A DNA stretch of 21,482 nucleotides, taken from a virus. The notes below the pieces were generated by a model. The model ran no database searches. It was not told the DNA's origin and worked only from the letters and a program-made list of their open reading frames with translations. Shown piece by piece: positions 13,329 through 19,981 of this stretch (position 1 is its first letter; each line of letters starts with the position of its first letter). The stretch covers positions 1 to 21,482 of IMG/VR virus record IMGVR_UViG_3300020153_000011; one strand, 5' to 3'. Made by a program: the position numbers and the translations under genes.

Positions 13329-13701
13329 GCGGATCACCGAGACCGAGTTGCGCCTGGCGGCGGAGCTCCTCCTGCAGCGGGGGGAGTGGGGCGTGGCCCG
13401 CGGCGACTTCGTGCGCCAGTTCGGGGGGGACCGCCGGGGGCGGGCCATCATGGCCGAGTTGCGCAAGAGGGGCGTCCTGCCGGTGGTGGTGGCGGAGAGC
13501 CCCGCGGGGGACGAGGTGTACAAGGTGCCGACGACCGAGGAGGAGTTCCAGGCCTTCCGCCGGAGCCTCCTCTCCCGCATCCAGGAGCTGCACGCCGCCA
13601 TCCGGGGCCTGGACGAGGCCTGGGCCCACTGGCGGGCGCACCGGGCCCCCCGGTGGCGTCAGCCCGGCCTCTTTGAGGTGGGCGATGGAGGGAGAGGATG
13701 A
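13318..13701 (+). CDS. Hypothetical protein with winged-helix-like N-terminus
   Basis: This encodes 127 residues, GTG at 13318 with GGAGGTGGAGG upstream, overlapping the preceding gene by 11 bases. Residues about 1-70 could form a small winged helix (ELRLAAELLLQRGEWGVARG, RGRAIMAELRKRGVLPVVVA). The rest is a helix with TEEEFQAFRRSLLSRIQELH and the end is PGLFEVGDGGRG. No family is assigned. Confidence 0.65.
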   Translation: MKAERITETELRLAAELLLQRGEWGVARGDFVRQFGGDRRGRAIMAELRKRGVLPVVVAESPAGDEVYKVPTTEEEFQAFRRSLLSRIQELHAAIRGLDEAWAHWRAHRAPRWRQPGLFEVGDGGRG

Positions 13702-13900
13702 GGTCCTGGCCTTCTTGGCGGGCTTCCCTTCGCGCTACCCGCGCCGGCTGGGGGAGCTGGAGGTGCACGCTTTCCGGGACGAGGAAGGGCGCTGGACCCT
13801 GGTCCTCTTCCGGGGCGAGGCCCTGGTGGCCCTGGACTGGGGCTGGGACCCGGAGGAGGTAGAGGAGGCGCTGTGCCGACGCTTCTCAAGCTGGTCCTGA
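13685..13900 (+). CDS. Small hypothetical acidic protein
   Basis: This encodes 71 residues from ATG at 13685 with GAGGTG four bases before it; an in-frame TTG at 13673 is less likely. It has a helix (DEVLAFLAGFPSRYPRRLGE) followed by a beta hairpin (RWTLVLFRGEALVALDWGW). No family recognised. Confidence 0.6.
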   Translation: MEGEDEVLAFLAGFPSRYPRRLGELEVHAFRDEEGRWTLVLFRGEALVALDWGWDPEEVEEALCRRFSSWS

Positions 13901-14064
13901 TCTACGCCCTGGTCGCCCAGGTGGGCCTCCTGGCCCTCCTGGGCTACCTGGCCTTGACCCGCCGGGAGCCCCTCCCCCCAGGGGCCTCGGTGGGCCTCCT
14001 CCTCTTCGCCAGCCTGGTGGGTTTCCTGGGGGTGGTCCTGGCCCTGGTGTGGAGGTGGGTATGA
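13873..14064 (+). CDS. Small membrane protein with two transmembrane helices
   Basis: This encodes 63 residues, GTG at 13873, preceded by GAGGAGGCGC. Two hydrophobic helices are clear: residues 4-27 (LLKLVLIYALVAQVGLLALL) and about 38-61 (SVGLLLFASLVGFLGVVLAL), joined by the short polar loop TRREPLPPG. The size and topology could suit a holin or a superinfection-exclusion protein, but position in the early operon argues against a late lysis role. Confidence 0.7.
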   Translation: MPTLLKLVLIYALVAQVGLLALLGYLALTRREPLPPGASVGLLLFASLVGFLGVVLALVWRWV

Positions 14065-14279
14065 CGGACTGGGAGCGCTTTGCGAAAGAGGTGGAGCGGC
14101 GTCTGGTGCGGGACGGGGAGGTCGCCATCTGCGTGGGCCTCACCTCGGTGGGGGGTCCCTACTGCCCGCCCCTGGAAGGGCTTATGAAGGCCTACATCCA
14201 GGTGCCCAGGGGCCTGGTCTGGTACGGGCGCGCCCAAGGCCGGGTCTACTGGATGTGGCAGCCCCTGGAGGAGGCGTGA
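14061..14279 (+). CDS. Small hypothetical protein
   Basis: This encodes 72 residues from ATG at 14061, overlapping the preceding stop as ATGA and following GGAGGTGG. It has an N-terminal helix (TDWERFAKEVERRLVRDGEV) and then strands with GGPYCPPLEG and RVYWMWQPLEEA. No family recognised. Confidence 0.65.
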   Translation: MTDWERFAKEVERRLVRDGEVAICVGLTSVGGPYCPPLEGLMKAYIQVPRGLVWYGRAQGRVYWMWQPLEEA

Positions 14280-14530
14280 GCCCCGAGGAGGCCCTGAACA
14301 CCCTGCTCCTGCACGCCTACGAGGCTGCTTCCGGCGGGGCCTACCTAGAGGTGGAGCGGGCGGGCGAGACCCTGCGGGAGGCTCTGCGCAGGCTGGCGGG
14401 GGCCGAGCGGGAGCTGGAGGTCTTGCGGGCCCGGGAGGCCTCCCTCTCCCGGCGGGTGCGTGAGGCCGAGGAAGCGCGCTACCGGGCCCTCAGGCTGTTG
14501 CTGGAGCTGGAAAGGGAGTTGAAAAGATGA
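14276..14530 (+). CDS. Small coiled-coil protein
   Basis: This encodes 84 residues from GTG at 14276 overlapping the previous stop as GTGA, with GGAGGAGGC upstream. From about residue 30 it is a single heptad-rich helix (ETLREALRRLAGAERELEVL, then RALRLLLELERELKR). Likely a dimeric coiled coil; its partner could be the next gene's membrane protein, to which it is translationally coupled (ATGA). Confidence 0.65.
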   Translation: MSPEEALNTLLLHAYEAASGGAYLEVERAGETLREALRRLAGAERELEVLRAREASLSRRVREAEEARYRALRLLLELERELKR

Positions 14531-15375
14531 GAAACGCCATGATCGGGCTGTTGATTCTGGCTTATCTGAGCACCCTGGCCATGAGCGCGGGCCACCTGGC
14601 CCAGTGGTACGCCAAGAGCCTGGGGGGGCTTCCCCCCGGGCTGGCCTGGGGCCTGGCGGGGAGCCTGGAGTTCACCGCCTTCCTCCTCTCCCTTCTCTCC
14701 AACTCCCTCCTCCGGGGCTCTTCCTGGGCGGGGACGGGGGCGGTCCTGGCCCTGGGCCTGGTCTGGGTGGGGAACGCCCTCTCCATGCACCGGGGGGCCC
14801 CGGACCTCCCCCTGTGGGAGGTCCTGCTGATGAGCCTCTTCGTGCCCGTGGGCACCTACGTGGTGGGGAAGGTGGTGGGGGAGCTCCTGGCCTGGCCACA
14901 TCCTGTGGCCGTGATGGCCACGAGGGAAAGGAGGACGGCCACTCAGAGTGGACACCTGGCCTCTTCGCTGGCCGGGGAAGCGGCCACTAACCGGGAGAAT
15001 GTGGCCGCCCCTGGCCAGGGGGCGGGCAGGGAGGTGGCCACCCAGCGGGCCCACTTGGCACCTGGGGTGCTCAAGGATAATGGGGAAGATGGTGCCCTGT
15101 GGCCAGGGGTTGGCCATGAAGGTGGGCGTGAGGGCACGGCCACCCTCAAGGTGAAGCGGAGCGTGGACATGGAGTGGACGCTGGAAGGTCGGGCGGTGGA
15201 GGTGGTCAGGGCCCTGTCCGCCCACGGCGGTCCCGTGGCCGTGGCCAGGTTGGCCGCGGAGCTGGGGTGGCCGCGGACCACCCTGAGGCGGTACTTGGAC
15301 CGCCTGGAGGGGGAGGGGGTGGTCGTGCGCACCGAGGAGGGCTGGGCCCTGGCCAGGGAGGTGGACCATGTTTGA
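14527..15375 (+). CDS. Membrane-tethered winged-helix protein
   Basis: This encodes 282 residues, ATG at 14527 overlapping the previous stop. The N-terminal about 120 residues hold four hydrophobic segments (roughly 4-22, 36-58, 66-86, 94-120). A polar, probably disordered linker follows (about 125-212), then a winged-helix domain at 218-278 (EVVRALSAHGGPVAVARLAA, WPRTTLRRYLDRLEGEGVVV) of the MarR/IclR type. A DNA-binding domain on a membrane anchor is rare in phages; DUF2637/SpdB2-like proteins of actinobacterial plasmids have a comparable layout. It may hold DNA at the membrane or sense membrane state. The linker DNA is packed with TGGCCA sites. Confidence 0.75.
   Translation: MRNAMIGLLILAYLSTLAMSAGHLAQWYAKSLGGLPPGLAWGLAGSLEFTAFLLSLLSNSLLRGSSWAGTGAVLALGLVWVGNALSMHRGAPDLPLWEVLLMSLFVPVGTYVVGKVVGELLAWPHPVAVMATRERRTATQSGHLASSLAGEAATNRENVAAPGQGAGREVATQRAHLAPGVLKDNGEDGALWPGVGHEGGREGTATLKVKRSVDMEWTLEGRAVEVVRALSAHGGPVAVARLAAELGWPRTTLRRYLDRLEGEGVVVRTEEGWALAREVDHV
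14893..15143. repeat. Cluster of TGGCCA/CGGCCAC motifs in the linker of the membrane-winged-helix gene
   Basis: The palindrome TGGCCA occurs at 14893, 14915, 15012, 15035, 15100 and 15111, with two more at 15242 and 15350. CGGCCAC versions begin at 14936, 14981 and 15137. The copies fall in all three reading frames (encoding Trp-Pro, Ala-Thr and Gly-Gln/His), so protein repeats do not explain them. A binding-site array for a DNA-binding protein is possible. Confidence 0.45.
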
Positions 15376-15817
15376 ACCCAGGGAGCTATGGCGGGCCCAG
15401 TGGGTGGCCGCGGCCCTCTGGCGGGTGGTGCACGGGGAAGCCCGGTGGGTCACCCTGGAGCCTCAGGACCACCGGCCCTCCCAGGGGCTCCCGACGGAGT
15501 ACGCCCTGACCACCCGTCAGGCGGACGCCCCGGCCTACCTGCCCGTGTACGTCCCCCCTCTGCCCGACCTGGGGATAGAGCGGGAGTACCTGCGCCTGTG
15601 GCGGTCGGACTACGTGGCCTTTCTCAAGAGCCTCCACCCCGGGGAGCGCCAGGTGGTAGAGGCGTGGCTCGGCAAGGGCAAACTCACCCCCCTCGCGATT
15701 TACAACCCCTCCGCCAGGCGGATCCAGGTCATGGCCTCCCAGGACGCGCTGGACCTCTTCGTGCGCCTGGCCCGCCGGGCCACCCTAGACACCCCCCCAC
15801 CCCCTGAGGTAGAGTAG
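15368..15817 (+). CDS. Hypothetical protein at the end of the early operon
   Basis: This encodes 149 residues, ATG at 15368 overlapping the preceding stop, with CAGGGAGGTGGACC upstream. It is a soluble protein with Trp-rich N-terminus (REWLWRAQ-like, actual ELWRAQWVAAALWRVVHG), a proline-rich middle (LPVYVPPLPDLG) and helical C-terminal half (EYLRLWRSDYVAFLKSLHPG). In Mu the activator Mor/C sits at this point of the genome, but I see no helix-turn-helix here. Its last codons and stop lie in the right copy of the 85-bp element. Confidence 0.7.
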   Translation: MFEPRELWRAQWVAAALWRVVHGEARWVTLEPQDHRPSQGLPTEYALTTRQADAPAYLPVYVPPLPDLGIEREYLRLWRSDYVAFLKSLHPGERQVVEAWLGKGKLTPLAIYNPSARRIQVMASQDALDLFVRLARRATLDTPPPPEVE

Positions 15818-15872
15818 GGCTAAGGTTGGGTAAGTGCCCCCTGGGTAAGCCCAGGGGGTAAGGCTTTTTAGG
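15788..15872 (+). promoter_or_regulatory. Right copy of the 85-bp inverted duplication, late-operon control element
   Basis: This is the inverted partner of 7465-7549. The 55-bp core (15818-15872) is identical. The hairpin stem is 15837-15845 with 15850-15858, the TGGGTAAG repeats are at 15827 and 15842, and the T-run is 15865-15869. The left 17 bp encode the tail of the last early protein, and the right edge merges into the AGGAGGAGG ribosome binding site of the packaging operon. It therefore sits at the early/late boundary exactly as the left copy sits between repressor and capsid operon. Confidence 0.75.
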
Positions 15873-15882
15873 AGGAGGTGGT

Positions 15883-16143
15883 GTGGACGAGCGCGTGGAG
15901 GGGCTCATGCGCGTGGTGGAGGGTCTGCTGGAGGAGTTGGCCCGCCAGGGCGTACCCGAGGACCGCCTCCGCCCCTACCGGGAAGAACTCCTGGCCCTGC
16001 GCATCTACACCCGGATGCGGAAGGACAAGGAGCCCGCTCCCCCGGCCTTCTGGGCCAACCCGCGCTTCTGGCTGGTCCTGGCTCTGCTCCTGGCCATCGT
16101 CGCAAGCCTTCTGGGCCTTCCCGTCCACAAGCTCTTTCCCTGA
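15883..16143 (+). CDS. Small protein with C-terminal transmembrane helix
   Basis: This encodes 86 residues, GTG at 15883 after GGAGGAGGTG. The N-terminal half is helical (DERVEGLMRVVEGLLEELAR) and the C-terminus has one hydrophobic helix at about 62-80 (FWLVLALLLAIVASLLGLPV). It is first in the right late operon, the equivalent position to the holin-like gene on the left, but the sequences are not alike. A lysis function is possible but unsupported. Confidence 0.7.
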   Translation: MDERVEGLMRVVEGLLEELARQGVPEDRLRPYREELLALRIYTRMRKDKEPAPPAFWANPRFWLVLALLLAIVASLLGLPVHKLFP

Positions 16144-16156
16144 GTGAGGAGGTGCG

Positions 16157-16486
16157 ATGTTCCGCGATCCGAACCGCATGCGGCTGATCCGGGGGGCCGT
16201 CATGCAGGTGCTTTACCTGCATGCGATGGGCACGGAAGCGCCCCTCAACGTAGCGGACCCCTACGCTATACCCAGGGGGGTGCTGGTGAGAACCCTGGAG
16301 TACTCCCACATCCTTCCTGCCCGCTCCGAGCTCAACGCCGTGGTGAGGTACCTACAGGAGAAGGGCTACGTGCGGGCCGAGTGGGACGAGGATGGGGAGT
16401 TCCGCGTAGTCCGGCTCACGGAGAAGGGCATAGACCTGGTGGAGGGGTCCATCCAGGACCCTGGTGTGCTCCTCCCCAGGAGGTAG
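16157..16486 (+). CDS. Winged-helix protein upstream of terminase genes
   Basis: This encodes 109 residues, ATG at 16157 with GAGGAGGTGC upstream. It has a winged-helix pattern: a helix RMRLIRGAVMQVLYLHAMG, then SELNAVVRYLQEKGYVRAEW and a wing with GEFRVVRLTEKGIDLV. Small proteins of this type occur before terminase in several Mu-like phages; the function is unknown. It may be an ArsR-like regulator. Confidence 0.75.
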   Translation: MFRDPNRMRLIRGAVMQVLYLHAMGTEAPLNVADPYAIPRGVLVRTLEYSHILPARSELNAVVRYLQEKGYVRAEWDEDGEFRVVRLTEKGIDLVEGSIQDPGVLLPRR

Positions 16487-16487
16487 C

Positions 16488-16667
16488 GTGGACCTCCAGG
16501 AGGAGATCCGGGCCCTCTCGGTGGCCGTTCGGCGCTACCAGGAGGAGACTCTTTTGGAGCTCCGCCGCCTGCGGGAGGAGCTGGAGGAGGAACGCCGCCA
16601 GCGCCGGGCGGAGCGGTGGCTCTTCGCCCTGACCCTCGTGGCGGCTCTGGTGGGGTGGTGGCGGTGA
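16488..16667 (+). CDS. Small coiled-coil protein with C-terminal membrane anchor
   Basis: This encodes 59 residues from GTG at 16488 preceded by AGGAGGTAGC. Residues 3-40 form a charged coiled coil (RRYQEETLLELRRLREELEE) and the last about 15 are hydrophobic (LFALTLVAALVGWW), so it is probably tail-anchored. Its position before TerS equals that of DUF2730-type (Mu gp25-like) proteins, which have the anchor at the other end. Function unknown. Confidence 0.65.
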   Translation: MDLQEEIRALSVAVRRYQEETLLELRRLREELEEERRQRRAERWLFALTLVAALVGWWR

Positions 16668-17203
16668 AGCTCCACTACCGCAGGCACCGACTGTGCAAGG
16701 TGTGCGCCCTCCCGGACGAGGTGCGGGAGCGGGTGGACGCCATGATCCTGGGCGAGGAGACGGAGGAGGACGGCCGCCCCCACTCCCTGGAAGGGATCGC
16801 CGCCTGGTTGAAGGCCCAGGGGTACGAGGCCTCCACCAGCTCCGTCCGCCGCCACGCCCGGCACCTGGCCCCGGCCCTGGACCAGGTGCTGCAGATGGAG
16901 CGCCTGGTGGAGGCGGTGGAGGAGGCCACCGGGAAGCGCCTCTCCTACGCCGCCGCCCTCGCCAACATCGTGGTGCACAAGACCCTCCGCTACCTGGACG
17001 GGCTGGAGCTGGGGGAGGCGGAGGTGGACCCGGAGAAGATCGTCCGCCTGGGGCTGGAAGCGGCCCGGGTGGCCCTCTCCCTGGCGCGGATAGACCGTTC
17101 CCTCAAGCAGGAGGCGGCGGAGAAGGTGGAGAAGGCCCTCCGGGTGCGGGAGATAGAGCCCGAGGTGATCGAGGCCATCAAGCGGGATCTCTATGGCCTT
17201 TGA
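16664..17203 (+). CDS. Terminase small subunit (Mu gp27, DUF3486-like)
   Basis: This encodes 179 residues from GTG at 16664, overlapping the preceding stop as GTGA; a GTG at 16658 is also possible. The N-terminus resembles DUF3486: CKVCALPDEVRERVDAMILG, then a helix-turn-helix LEGIAAWLKAQGYEASTSSV, then long helices to the end. TerS recognises phage DNA for headful packaging and stimulates TerL. It overlaps the TerL gene by 11 bases. Confidence 0.8.
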   Translation: MKLHYRRHRLCKVCALPDEVRERVDAMILGEETEEDGRPHSLEGIAAWLKAQGYEASTSSVRRHARHLAPALDQVLQMERLVEAVEEATGKRLSYAAALANIVVHKTLRYLDGLELGEAEVDPEKIVRLGLEAARVALSLARIDRSLKQEAAEKVEKALRVREIEPEVIEAIKRDLYGL

Positions 17204-18470
17204 CCTTCTGCCCTACCAGCGGGCCTGGCTGAAGGACCAAAGCCGCTTCAAGATCGGCCTCTGGTCCCGCCAGACGGGGAAGAGCTTCGCCCTGGCCGCG
17301 GAGGCGGCCCTGGACGCCGTGGAGAACACGGGCTCCACATGGGTGCTCCTCTCCGCCGGGGAGAGGCAGAGCCGGGAGCTGGCGGAGAAGGTCCGGCATC
17401 ACCTGGAGGCCATGAAGCAGGTGATGGAGTACATGGAAAGCCGCTTCCTGGAGGGGGGCGAGAGCGTGACCCAGCTGGAGATCCGCCTCCCCAACCTCTC
17501 CCGCCTCATCTTCCTCCCCGCTAACCCCCGCACCGCCCGCGGCTACACGGGCAACGTGGTCCTGGACGAGTTCGCCTTCCATCAGGACTCCGAGGCCATC
17601 TGGGCGGCCATGTACCCCATCATCACCCGCAGGCCGGACCTGAAGATCCGGGTCATGTCCACGCCCAACGGCCCCCGGGGGAAGTTCTGGGAGCTCTGGG
17701 AGAAGGGCGGGCCTGTGTGGTCCAGGCACAAGGTCACCATCTACGACGCCGTGGCCCAGGGCCTTCCCGTGGACCCCGAGGAGCTCCGGGCGGGCCTGGC
17801 CGACGACTTCATCTGGCAACAGGAGTACCTGTGTGAGTTCCTCTCCGCCGAGGAGGCCTTCCTGCCCTGGAGCCTCATCCTGGAGGCCGAAGCCCGGGAG
17901 GACCCTCGGGGCCCCTGGAACCCCGAGGCGGCCTACCTGGGGATGGACATCGGCAGGCACCGGGACCTCACGGTTCTCGTGGTCTTGGAGCGGGTGGGGG
18001 ACGTGTACTGGGTGCGCCTTTTGGAGACCCTGCACCGGGCTCCTTTCGCCCAGCAGGAGGCCCGCCTCCACGCCCTCCTGCCCCAGGTACGCCGGGCCTG
18101 TATAGACGCCACGGGTCTGGGGGAGATGCTGGCGGAGAACGCCCGCCGGGCCTTTGGCTACAAGGTGGAGCCCGTGAAGTTCACCCCCGAGGTGAAGGCG
18201 GACCTGGCCCAGCGCCTCCGCCTCTTCTTTGAGGACCGGAGGGTGCGCATCCCCGAGGACCGGGCCCTGCGGGAGGACCTGCACAGCGTGCGGCGGGTGG
18301 TGACCCCCTCGGGGAACGTCCGCTACGACGCCGAGCGGTCGGAGCGGGGACACGCGGACCGCTTCTGGGCCCTGGCCCTGGCCCTGCACGCCGCCGAGAC
18401 CCGCAGGGGCCCGGTGGAGTACAAGAGCGTCCTCCGGCGGGCCTTCGCGGGCTGGAAAGGAGCCTACTGA
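17193..18470 (+). CDS. Terminase large subunit (Mu gp28-like)
   Basis: This encodes 425 residues from ATG at 17193. The ATPase has a Walker A-like SRQTGKS (25-31) and Walker B VVLDEFA (122-128), followed by the coupling motif VMSTPNG (154-160). The RNase H-like nuclease shows Asp252 (GMDIGRHRD), Asp305 (CIDATGLGE) and Asp388 (HADRFWALAL), as expected for the metal-binding triad. It pumps DNA into proheads and cuts it when full. In Mu-like packaging it starts at one end and takes in flanking host DNA. Confidence 0.92.
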   Translation: MAFDLLPYQRAWLKDQSRFKIGLWSRQTGKSFALAAEAALDAVENTGSTWVLLSAGERQSRELAEKVRHHLEAMKQVMEYMESRFLEGGESVTQLEIRLPNLSRLIFLPANPRTARGYTGNVVLDEFAFHQDSEAIWAAMYPIITRRPDLKIRVMSTPNGPRGKFWELWEKGGPVWSRHKVTIYDAVAQGLPVDPEELRAGLADDFIWQQEYLCEFLSAEEAFLPWSLILEAEAREDPRGPWNPEAAYLGMDIGRHRDLTVLVVLERVGDVYWVRLLETLHRAPFAQQEARLHALLPQVRRACIDATGLGEMLAENARRAFGYKVEPVKFTPEVKADLAQRLRLFFEDRRVRIPEDRALREDLHSVRRVVTPSGNVRYDAERSERGHADRFWALALALHAAETRRGPVEYKSVLRRAFAGWKGAY

Positions 18471-19981
18471 TGGCTATCTTGGACCAGTACGGACGGCCCA
18501 TCCCCAGTGAGCCCCCAAGGGGGGCCCGGGGGGCTTTAGCCATAGAGCCCCCCATGCCCTCCTACCCCGCCCGGGGCCTCACCCCGGAGCGCCTCTCCCG
18601 CATCCTGCGCCAGGCGGACGAGGGGGACCTGGGCGAGCAGGCGGAGCTCTTCCAGCAGATGGAGGAGCGGGACGCCCTCCTCTTCTCCCTCCTGCAGACC
18701 AGGAAGCAGGCGGTGGTCGGCCTGGACTGGCGGCTGGAGCCCGCGGAGGCCTCCCGCCAGGCCCGGCGGATCCTGGCGGAGGTGGAGCGGGTGTGGTGGG
18801 ACCTCCCCCTGGAGGACCTCATGCTGGACCTCCTCTCCGCCATCCCCCAGGGGGTGAGCGTGGTGGCCGTGGCCTGGCGGCGGGAGGGGGAGGTGTGGCG
18901 CCCGGCCCACTTCCGCTGGGTCCACCCCGCCTCCCTGGTCTACGACCCGGAGGAGGACCGCTTCCTCCTGGCCACCCGGGAGAAGCCCCGGGGGGAGCCC
19001 TTCGCCTACGGGGCGGCCATAGAGCACCGCTACAAGGCCCGATCGGGCCTCCCCACCCGGGCCGGGCTGATGCGGAGCCTGGCCTGGCTTTACCTCTTCA
19101 AGCACTACGCCCTCAAGGACTGGGTGACCTTCGCCGAGGTGTACGGCCAGCCCTACCGCATCGGCAGGTACGACCCCGCTGCCGGGGAGGAGGAGCGCAG
19201 GCGCCTGGAAGAGGCGGTGCGCTCCCTGGGGGCGGACGCCGCCGGGGTCATCTCCAAGGACACGGAGATCCAGATTCTGGAGGCGGCCAAAGGCCAGGGG
19301 CCCCAGGTGTACGAGAACCTGATCCGCCTCTGCAACCGGGAGATGGCCCAGGCGGTCCTGGGGCAGACCCTTACCGCCAGCGAGGGGGACGGGGGGTCGT
19401 ACGCCCTGGCCAAGGTGCACGAGCGCGTGCGCATAGACCTCCTCCGGGCGGACGCCCGCGCCCTGGCCAAGACCCTGCGGGAGAGTCTCTTGAAGCCCTT
19501 CGTGGCCTTCAACTTCGGCCCCGAGTTCCTTCACCTGGCCCCCTACCCCGTCCCCGAGGTGGAGGAGGAGCGGGACCTGGAGAGCCGGGCCCGGGTCCTG
19601 CAGGCCCTCCAGGGGATGGGCCTCGCCCTCCCCGAGGCCTGGCTCAGGGAGGAGTTCGGGGTGCCCGCCCCCCAGGAGGGGGAGCGGGTGGTGGCCCCGG
19701 GCCTGGCCCCCAAGGAGCGGAAGACCCGGGGGCTGGTGGCGGGCCAGGCCTTCGTGGACCGCCTGGCGGACCGCCTCTCGGAGGCCGAGGCCCCGGGCCT
19801 CCCCGCCCTCCTGAAGGCCATAGAGGAGGCCCAGGACTACGAGGACCTGAGGCGGAGGGTGCTGGCCCTCTACCCGGACCTCCCCTTCGCCGAGCTGGCC
19901 CAGCTCCTGGACGCCGCCCTCCTCCTCTCGGAGCTCGCCGGCAGGCTAGCCCAGCGCCAGGACAGTGGCCTGGACGGTTGA
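18470..19981 (+). CDS. Portal protein (Mu gp29, DUF935-like)
   Basis: This encodes 503 residues, ATG at 18470 overlapping the TerL stop. Signatures of DUF935 include ERDALLFSLLQTRKQAVVGL, the helix LFKHYALKDWVTFAEVYGQP and AVLGQTLTASEGDGGSYALA. Mu gp29 is 512 residues. The portal forms the dodecameric ring at the head vertex through which DNA enters and leaves. Its 3' end overlaps the MuF gene by 17 bases. Confidence 0.92.
   Translation: MAILDQYGRPIPSEPPRGARGALAIEPPMPSYPARGLTPERLSRILRQADEGDLGEQAELFQQMEERDALLFSLLQTRKQAVVGLDWRLEPAEASRQARRILAEVERVWWDLPLEDLMLDLLSAIPQGVSVVAVAWRREGEVWRPAHFRWVHPASLVYDPEEDRFLLATREKPRGEPFAYGAAIEHRYKARSGLPTRAGLMRSLAWLYLFKHYALKDWVTFAEVYGQPYRIGRYDPAAGEEERRRLEEAVRSLGADAAGVISKDTEIQILEAAKGQGPQVYENLIRLCNREMAQAVLGQTLTASEGDGGSYALAKVHERVRIDLLRADARALAKTLRESLLKPFVAFNFGPEFLHLAPYPVPEVEEERDLESRARVLQALQGMGLALPEAWLREEFGVPAPQEGERVVAPGLAPKERKTRGLVAGQAFVDRLADRLSEAEAPGLPALLKAIEEAQDYEDLRRRVLALYPDLPFAELAQLLDAALLLSELAGRLAQRQDSGLDG

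Noticed and set aside
7548-15817. Site-specific recombinase that could invert the segment between the 85-bp repeats
   Set aside because: I looked for tyrosine or serine recombinase signatures and found none in the window. Inversion, if any, would need homologous recombination, a host enzyme or one encoded elsewhere.
15368-15817. Mor/C-type late activator at the early/late boundary
   Set aside because: The position fits Mu Mor/C, but no helix-turn-helix is visible in the 149-residue product, so it stays hypothetical.
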